In this document: in pieces, positions 57,101-64,000 of the stretch | How positions within the stretch are numbered: the stretch's first letter is position 1 | Layout: every line of letters begins with the position of its first letter | Assembly: GCA_037576195.1 (NCBI GenBank) | Contig: CM075102.1 | Location: forward strand, 23,804,745-23,868,744 | DNA from: Phytoseiulus persimilis | Taxonomy: Eukaryota; Arthropoda; Arachnida; Mesostigmata; Phytoseiidae | Reading direction: 5' to 3' | DNA: 64,000 nt | Notes under the pieces: model-generated | Seen by the model: only the letters and a program-made list of their open reading frames with translations | Told to the model about the DNA's origin: nothing | Databases searched by the model: none | Made by a program: the position numbers and the translations under genes

Positions 57101-58222
57101 GTGTTATAGGGAAAATGTCTCCGGGAGTCCGTTTTTGGAAGATCTTCATACATGGTCCCTCCTTTGCTTCCTCGGTGCCGTAGAATAAGTGTCCGACGAT
57201 AATCTCAACCTCGTAGAGTAGTTCATTGAAGACAACTCTTGCCTGTGAGTTGAAGAGAACGGTTTCCGGGGGGCTCCCTACAGAGGAACGAAACTCGGAA
57301 ATATGTCGCACACAGACATACTTGTGAAAATGAGACATTCTTACCTCGAAGTGTTCCTGACGGCTCTCGAAAATAACTTCCCATAGTCCGTCAATGAAGG
57401 CAGCTTTGATGTGTCGGAGATCTCGTTTGCACTTATCGTAACAGCGTTCGACGCTCTGAACAAAGTATTTCTCGACAACTTTCTTCTTCCACCAAGTGAA
57501 CCTCCAATTGGCGGGAAACTTCACCGAGCTCAGAAAATCGGAAGTTTTCTCAGCGCTGGGCTTCTCGTTCTTCTCAACCAGCTGTTTCACATAGTCCGTC
57601 GCAGCGAGTCCTATCAGATGACTCACCAGCTCAGGATTACGCTCTTTCAATTTGAACTCGTTGAAAAGATAGTCAATTAGTTGATTGTAATAGTAATCCA
57701 AAATCCTGTCATCGAGCAAGACATCCGTGCTGATTGGGTGGAACCTGTTGGAATCGGAAGAAGACAGTTATGCTGATGTGCTCTCATTCGAAGAGAAATG
57801 AAGAAACTTTATTCAAGCTTTGCGCGGACAGCTCTCCTCAAGAGTGAGGGAACTTTGCTTCTGAATTACGCAGCGAGGACGCCTATCGCTGTACATGGTC
57901 TGGGTGCTCACCGTACTCGCAGCTGGAGATCGTGTTTTCCGCCGTCTCCCCCTATGGTCTGGTTCAAACTCAAAAACGCTCTTTCACTTAGGTCGTACAA
58001 TGCCATCAGGTATCTGAAAGGAAACTCTTTTGAAATTCTCGAGAGTAGCCATGAGCTGGTTCCATCTCCAATGAACCCAAAATGAACTAACCTGTACACC
58101 GGAGTTATCCCACTGAGCTCACAAGCTCTCTGAGTCAAGTCATCCACCAGGTAGGCGTTCGTGGACTCGAGCCGAAAAGTTTCCACCGCGGGAATATAGC
58201 TGTGGAGTGATATTTCCGCCAT
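54107..58222 (-). CDS. JAK: Janus kinase (JAK / hopscotch-type tyrosine kinase)
   Basis: Seven coding exons: 58222-58092, 58013-57912, 57744-56832, 56739-56368, 56287-56091, 55958-55362 and 55238-54107. All phases agree, about 1147 aa, normal for JAKs. Residues 1-365 form the FERM region (YLMALYDLSERAFLSLNQTI; VTLIDGYYRMTG), which binds cytokine receptors; about 370-490 an SH2-like region (GCFLVRQDPQLYRVYHADL); about 507-760 the JH2 pseudokinase (HGRIRCRSAFV in place of HRD, GEP in place of DFG); a Ser/Pro-rich linker; and about 874-1145 the JH1 kinase with GQGFFGMVFKG, VAVKRV (Lys near 912), HRDLAARN (near 1002), DFG (near 1022) and the tandem YY of the activation loop (1034-1035). The kinase looks active. 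It phosphorylates receptors and STATs at the membrane. The JH2 glycine loop is poorly preserved. Confidence 0.94.
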
Positions 58223-59699
58223 TCCTGGAAGCAGATAATGCCATGAGTGTGGGGAGCATACGAGTGAGGAATCACGGATCAGACAAATAACTGTATTCGA
58301 GTCTTCACATAACACAAACACAAAGTTTGTTGGACGACACCTACCTCACCAGCGCGGTTCCCGGGATTCTGCAGTATCGCAGAACAAGCCGTGGTGTCAC
58401 AGTCCCGGCGATCAGCTAATGAATGCATTCCTGCAGACGGAAACTGAGCGCGCTAAATCCGAATTTCGGAGGGCTCTGTGAGAGACCCACTCATTCGCCG
58501 AGTGTCGCCATGATATTCATGGCGGGGTTGATTGACGAGGACGAAGTTCATCCGCGAGCCACGTATTGACATTGGATGCCTCCGTCCTGTGTTTTGGAGA
58601 CTTTCTACGCCGCGAAATCCCTTTGAGACTCGAATCTGACAAAATACTGAGGGTTTCAGGAGTTTATGCCCCGTTTCGGAGGCTCGATTCGCCCCGCCTG
58701 CGAATTTGCGGCATCTCGGTGGCATTCAAGTTCCGAAGCCGTGACGTCGGGAGAAGCGCGCGCCGAACGCCGTCTCATCCGTGTAGGCGAGGAATACAAG
58801 CAAGCTCCCTTCAATGCGTACCGGCCGCTCGCCGCTAAGCGTCCATTAGCCTGGATTGTGAGTCTGGCCTATGCGGACTTTCCGTCGGACGGGATTCTAG
58901 AACATCTAGAGTAAAGAGTACAGGAGTTCTTGCGATTGTGAGCATTCCGTCAGCGAGCGCCAAGACAACTCGAAGACCTGGATCGTTCCTCGCAGAGTGT
59001 CCTCACTTGTTGGACTCCGGAGTCGAGCATGTTGTGAACAGAACGATGGGAACAGCATTCGAACTTAGAAAGTTGGCGAAGTCTAACAGCTCTAATGGAT
59101 TTCGATCTATCCTTAGCAGAGTAGGAAGAGAGACATTTGTACTCGGACTTCGAGATTGTGGAAGCGACATGCTTGTCGGAAACTACAGGAAGAAAGTGAG
59201 CTCCCTGTTTCATGGCAGCTCGAATTATGACTCTGTCCGCCGGATGGAAATGATCTATATCGTGGTCACTGGAAGGCATCCCTATCAGGGGCAGAAGCTT
59301 TCTTTCTCCATGCACAGTTCGGATTTCAAATCATGCGGAAAAGGAAGCCTCCACCTGCCCCTAAGGTGCCTAGCCGGTCCGTACGACAAGATCAAGATTC
59401 AAGATGGCGCCAGGAAGACGAATCTGAGGCAGAGGGGAATACGGCGCCTCTACTCGTAGACATCGAGGGTGCTGGAGCGAATATTGCACGCAGTAAATCA
59501 GCGAATTCATCTAGAGGGCGGACATTGTGTCTCGGACGCAACTCTGTATTTGAAGTGGTGTTCCAGGGTACTGCGGGGGCACACACTCGTCTCTTGAGCA
59601 TTCAGCGTGCTCGGAAAGCTCCCCATGTCGTTCGTTACCATCGTTTCAAGGGCCTTGAGTTTTGGGATGAGCCGCGGCGTACATGACTTCTGGAGGCTT
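58223..59699. other. JAK 5' region and unassigned DNA
   Basis: The first hundred or so bases are presumably JAK 5' UTR and promoter. Plus-strand open stretches (58938-59459, 173 codons with RKLAKSNSSNGFRSILSRVG; 59333-59686, with APLLVDIEGAGANIARSKS) match no family and overlap each other in different frames. Confidence 0.4.
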
Positions 59700-59711
59700 T
59701 GCAACGGTTAT

Positions 59712-59725
59712 TTAACCGCGGTTAA
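59712..59725. other. Perfect 14-bp palindrome
   Basis: ttaaccgcggttaa, just upstream of the hAT remnant and preceded by gcaacggtta. It could be a protein-binding site or chance. Confidence 0.4.
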
Positions 59726-59899
59726 TGACCGCCATAATCTCAAATAATTTGAGAGTAACCGAAAATTTCCGGTGTATTCGACGTTTTTCTCCAGAAATGC
59801 GGACTCAAATCAAGGATGTGTCTTATGGATGTGTCTGATACGCATATGATTTTTAGGGAAACGTATTATCTGATGAGCATAGTGAGGAGGACTGAGGTA

Positions 59900-61677
59900 T
59901 CGAATTTGGCGCTTAGAATAGAACAGAAATGTCGAAATCGAGTTTTTCTCAGTTTTGGCTGACGAAACACGGGATGCGAGCGGATCGGATCAGTTTACAA
60001 TTGCCCTGCGTTATGTTACTTCAAGGAACAAAAAGAAAGTCATTGTAGAAAACTTTCTGATGTTTTGCGAAGTATCGGACCGAACGGGCAGCGGACTCGT
60101 CAAGTTAATCCTAAATACCTTGACAGCTGAAGGTATCGATATCGCGAAGATGAGAGGACAAGGGTACGACGGTTGCAGTACCATGAGTGGAAAGTTCAAG
60201 GGAGTTCAGACTCAGATAAAATCTGGAATTCCTCAGGCTCTATACTTTCATTACGCGAGCCATTGCTTGAACCTTGCCATGGTACACTCATCACAACATG
60301 GAACAATAAGGAATACTGTGGGCACGGTCGCCAGCGTTTACTCCTTCCTTTCGAACTCTTCCCCTAGCATCGCCAGTCTCGAGAATCAAGTCAAGCTACA
60401 TTTCAACGATGAGGTTGCGCGTATGCTCAAGCCGTTGTGTGCGACCAGATGCGTGGAAAGTCACAAGGCCTTCATTACCTTCCGGGAGATGTTCGTGCTG
60501 ATCGTTGGCGCGCTCGAAGACATCAGCACAAACAGGAGAGACGCAAGTCATCGCGCTCATGAGCTCCTAACCTCGATTTGCTCGTGCGGATTTGTGGCAG
60601 CTCTTCTCGTCATAGAGAGCTAGTCGTCACTCATACTCCCCCTGTTAGTAAATCTTCAGTCCGCCGAACTCGATATATTTAGTGTACTCGGTACCGTCGA
60701 CAGTATGACGTCTGTTTCGCAGCAGCGAAGAGAAAACGCTGGAGCAGTATTCGCCGGAATTTTCAGCCAGGTCGAATGGATTTGTTCTCAACTGGACATC
60801 GACGTCAAACTCCCTAGATTGTGCCACATTCAGAGAAACAGAGAGAACCATCCCTCGCAAACAGTTGAAGAGTTCTTCAGAGTCTCACTGTACATACAGT
60901 ACTTGGATGAACTCATCAACGAGATGGCTGGCCTCTTCGAGGACTGTAGAAAAGGAGCTCTGAAGATTTAATATATTCTGCCGAGATTTATCGGGGATAG
61001 CGAACCTCAAATATGTAACGGAATTCTATCAGAACGACCTGGGTTGTAGCTTGAGTACAATTGAGGGTGAATATGAACGTTGGGAACTGAAGTGGACGAA
61101 GATCCCGAAGGAGGAGCGACCGCGAAGCGCGCTGGAGACGATGAACCGCAGCTCTGAGGAGGACTATCCCAAAATCTCGACCCTGCTCCAAATTTTCGCG
61201 ACACGGTGACAACTTCGACTCCCGAACGTACTTTCAGTGTGCTGAAGATGCTGAAAACACACCTGCGAACCTCCATGGAAGAAGAGAGACTCAGCGGTCT
61301 CACAGCGATGAAGATTCACCGGGAAATTCCTATCGCTGTTGAGGAGGTCGTTGAACTACTCGCTGCTAGCTCACGAAAGCTGGATCTTATCCTATAAACT
61401 CTTTTACATGTGGACTTCCCAATACGTGTTGTGTACGTGATAAATTAAATGGTTCCCTCTCAATTGTGGAGAGATATCACGGAATCGCAGTCGTGCCTCT
61501 TTCCCTACCGTTCCAATAGTTTTAATTGCAATGAGCGTAGCACAAAGCACATACGCACAAGAAAGCACACAAAGTCATACGCTGATGCTCAGCATCCACG
61601 GCTTGATGATGATCATCATCGTCATCATCATCACATCCCTTGGCCTCCCCCAAGAAAAAAAGCTGGGTACGCCCCTG
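59900..61677 (+). mobile_element. hAT transposon remnant (ZMYM/Zaphod-like transposase)
   Basis: The plus strand reads FSVLADETRDASGSDQFTIA, then GQGYDGCSTMSGKFKGVQTQ, FHYASHCLNLAMV and LCATRCVESHKAF, the catalytic-domain wording of hAT transposases related to the vertebrate ZMYM1/THAP-type genes. After stops near 60623, a middle block follows (60705-60971), then the C-terminal dimerisation block STPERTFSVLKMLKTHLRTS (61212-61397). The 3' end appears to be cttgggggaggcc-type DNA (in inverse) ending gcccctg at 61677, a hAT-like terminus. The N-terminal third and the left terminus were not found. Dead copy. Confidence 0.85.
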
Positions 61678-62946
61678 GCAACCGGGTATCCGCTCTTCGA
61701 ACTTCGAAATAGGTTCTTCGGAGCCAAAATGAAAACAACACTGACTGTGATCTTTGCTGAAACCTTGAGTCGAATCTGAGCCCCATCTGCTTTTCCGTAA
61801 CGGTCTTTGGTGTGATACTTGACCTCGGAGGATAACATTCAAAAGTCTGCCAGATCACGGCATCACGCTCTAAATTCAACGGTTTCACAGTCGAAAGGGT
61901 ACCAGGGCGTGAAGCAGTGATCTCAGTGACGGTCTCGCTCAAAAGCGAAGTATCGCGCACTAACAAGCGATTGACAGGCGGGCGACCCACGTTCGACGTC
62001 AACTTTGTAGTCCGCCTGCGTTCTCTTCTTGCCTATGGAGAGAAACACATTCTTGCTATCGAGAACGCGTTATGTCTGTTCATGGATAACGTTGAGACCT
62101 GGTTTTTCCTTTCCCAGTTTTCGATCTTGTTCTGAATAAAAGCACTGACATGATCAACTTCGCTGACTCAGCGTGGTGGAATATCTCCCATCCACGTCGT
62201 TGTCACTGTGAATTCCTCCACCCGTTCTCTCCACCGTAACAGATGCAAAATTATTTCAAGGTTACTCCCGGAGGGTGAGTCGCGCGAATCCTCCCACATC
62301 AGGGGAATCTGAACCGACATTGAGATCTCGAGACCTCGATCCGATTCCGAGAGTTCCCGGCCATTCCCCAGCGTAGTCCGAGGGGCAAACCAGCAATGGC
62401 TGAGCTCACTGACCAAGAGAACGCCCATATCGCTCCTACCGGTGTATTAGGAATAGTTGTCTGCTTTCGAGCTTGAGGCAATCGAGGTCCGATATCCATT
62501 GATCCGCTGAACGTTCTTCACATCTGGTGAGGCTGTGGAATACATTGCCTATTTACTCATATAGATATTGTGGAATAAGCCACATCAGCTCCCGTTGGAC
62601 CCTGCAAAGAAGGGCTCCGCCTTCTCATGGAGCCATCCGATGAGGATGCACTTGTATGCGATACCACCGGCCTGATCAACTTTGGCGCTGTAAGGCGCAA
62701 GCGCTTATTCTTGTATCAGTGAAGCATGGAAGAGGAAGAGAGAGCTCGTCTCCAACACATTTATTCATTAGATGTGTCTATACGTCGCTGATTTACAGCT
62801 GTCAGATGGCACTGATTGGAGCAGAAGTCAAGTTGTGTCAACCGGTGTGGGTTATCAACAGAGATCACGTTCGATCCGGAAGTCGGGTTATTCTAGGTTA
62901 CAGATTCGTTATGGAATCGTCCATGGAGCTATTTCGCGAGATTAAC
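61678..62946. other. No gene recognised; 3' flank of TRIP13
   Basis: Frames are unrecognised. A candidate minus-strand poly-A signal for TRIP13 is at 62760-62765, about 185 bp past its stop. Confidence 0.45.
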
Positions 62947-64000
62947 TCATACGAGACTTATGGACTGAAACATGTGATGAGTTTGTGACAGTTTCTTCTC
63001 GGCCGCCTTAGCCTTGATCAGCTTCAGAAACGAGTCCATGAAGACCGCCATCGACTTCTGACCCTCCACGTAAGCCAGGAGGGGAATTTTCCTCAAACAT
63101 CTCCCACTGAGTCCGTTGGAGAGACGGATGGCCTCGTTCCAAGAGAGGGCAACGTCTGAATCTTCGCCGAACGGTGTGTTCTCAATGAGCTCTTTCTGTG
63201 AATTGGAGGAGCAATTTCAGAACTACCCTGCATAATATTAACGGAGCCCCGAGCTTCGGCTCTTCTCGACGTTGCAATGGTGCGCGTCATGAGATGAGAA
63301 CAAACTTCAACGGAGCACTCCAAACCAGACGACATGGACACTGGGAACGGGAGAATCGGGGTGCAACATACCTTTATCAGTTCCTTGACGCAAGCGGTGT
63401 AGATCTTCGAGATCGCCCCCGACGACGGGTGGCCGATGTAGACGCAAAGGTCGGCCCTATCCACGAAAGCTGCATCAATCGTGGATTCTACGTTCGATGT
63501 GGTGAAGATCAGGACATTCGGCAATCTGAAATATCCGTTGTTTCAGCGAACGTTGTTCATCATAGAACATCTATTCGACGGAGGGAACATCGGATAAGCT
63601 TCAATAATTCGATGTGCCGTTCTATCAGCGCGGGCACCCACACTTTCAGCTTATCTAGTTGGGTGAGAAGCGCGTTCACCACCCTCACAGAGTCTGAGGG
63701 CTCATTCCCAGAAGCTGCAGCTGCCCTCGAGTGCGCCATGGATTCCACTTCATCGATGAGGATACAGACGAACGTATCGCCATCGCTGGCGATGTAAGTG
63801 ATCTTCTCGAACATTTGTTGAACGAGTTTGCCACTCTCGGAGAAATATTTACTGAATAACGAATGAGCGTTGATTTCGACGAAATGTTTCATCTGGTATC
63901 TGTCCGAGTATTTTTTCGACAACTTTTGTGCTATCCCACGGCATAGCGACGTTTTCCCGGTTCCAGGAGGTCCGTGCAGGAGAATGACTTTATTCCACGA
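62947..64000 (-). CDS. TRIP13: Pachytene checkpoint protein 2 (TRIP13/PCH2), 3' part, cut by window end
   Basis: Three exons are visible: 64000-63642 (continues beyond the window), 63525-63372 and 63195-62947. The Walker A motif is [20 protein letters not shown] at the window edge, followed by [19 protein letters not shown], Walker [36 protein letters not shown], the sensor region [20 protein letters not shown] and [19 protein letters not shown] near the C-terminus. The protein is an AAA+ ATPase that remodels HORMA-domain proteins (Mad2, Hop1/HORMAD) with p31comet in the spindle checkpoint and meiosis. The first visible donor is placed at AAAGT/GTGGGT because that keeps the frame into the next exon. 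The segment between the [10 protein letters not shown] and LSGR blocks is shorter than in human. The N-terminal domain is outside the window. Confidence 0.95.

Noticed and set aside
57287..57353. 67-bp intron inside the large FERM exon of JAK (donor GAG/GTAAGAATG, acceptor ctctgtag)
   Set aside because: Splicing it would shift the frame out of the following FERM coding sequence, whereas the unspliced frame is open and all other phases agree.
58938..59459. 173-codon plus-strand gene upstream of JAK
   Set aside because: No recognisable domain, no splice partners, and an overlapping minus-strand frame of similar length. Left as unassigned DNA.
59698..59707. Left target duplication and end of the hAT element at 59900-61677 (gcaacggt against gcaaccgg)
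   Set aside because: Only six of eight bases match, and the adjoining DNA is not an inverse of the right terminus.

Overview
The window is eukaryotic nuclear DNA, most likely from a chelicerate; a mesostigmatid (predatory-type) mite is my best guess. That guess rests on roughly 50% GC, small genes with GT-AG introns often under 100 bp, single-copy animal genes (JAK, ACTL6A/BAP55, RPP21, MED30, TRIP13), a tandem family of secreted proteins resembling group-7 mite allergens, and an R1-clade LINE of arthropod type. The species call is inference.

Layout. Positions 1-6100 are a nest of transposon debris: a Tigger/pogo remnant, an R1-type LINE tail, a CR1/L2-like LINE, and an internally deleted Ty3/Gypsy element with a 482-bp hAT derivative inside it that still has an 8-bp target duplication. 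From 6290 to 31830 lies a minus-strand array of three intact five-exon paralogues (A 6436-7606, B 9586-10645, C 29782-30871), each in a duplicated unit of 2-3 kb. Copies B and C are separated by about 17.8 kb of foreign DNA: a palindromic 20.5-bp minisatellite, a decayed plus-strand R1-clade LINE, and a large 45-bp minisatellite (about 90 units). A full-length minus-strand R1-clade LINE (18440-24193) sits inside the 45-bp array, flanked by 15-bp target duplications. After unit C come another R1-type LINE fragment, a hAT remnant, a Copia remnant split by a 590-bp foldback element, and long-TIR DNA elements (28170-28982 and 36634-37618).

From 38.7 kb on is a gene-bearing half: ACTL6A/BAP55 (+) and RPP21 (-) tail to tail; a three-exon gene for a secreted Pro/Ser/Tyr-rich protein (+); two tandem intact MED30 genes (+); a complete Janus kinase gene (-), seven coding exons and about 1147 aa; a hAT transposase remnant; and the 3' part of TRIP13/PCH2 (-), cut by the window end. 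Their roles are chromatin remodelling, RNase P tRNA processing, Mediator, cytokine-type signalling and HORMA-domain remodelling. They are unrelated housekeeping or signalling genes and no common pathway is evident. Exon models were built by hand from reading frames, splice signals and phase agreement; boundaries may be off by one or two bases.
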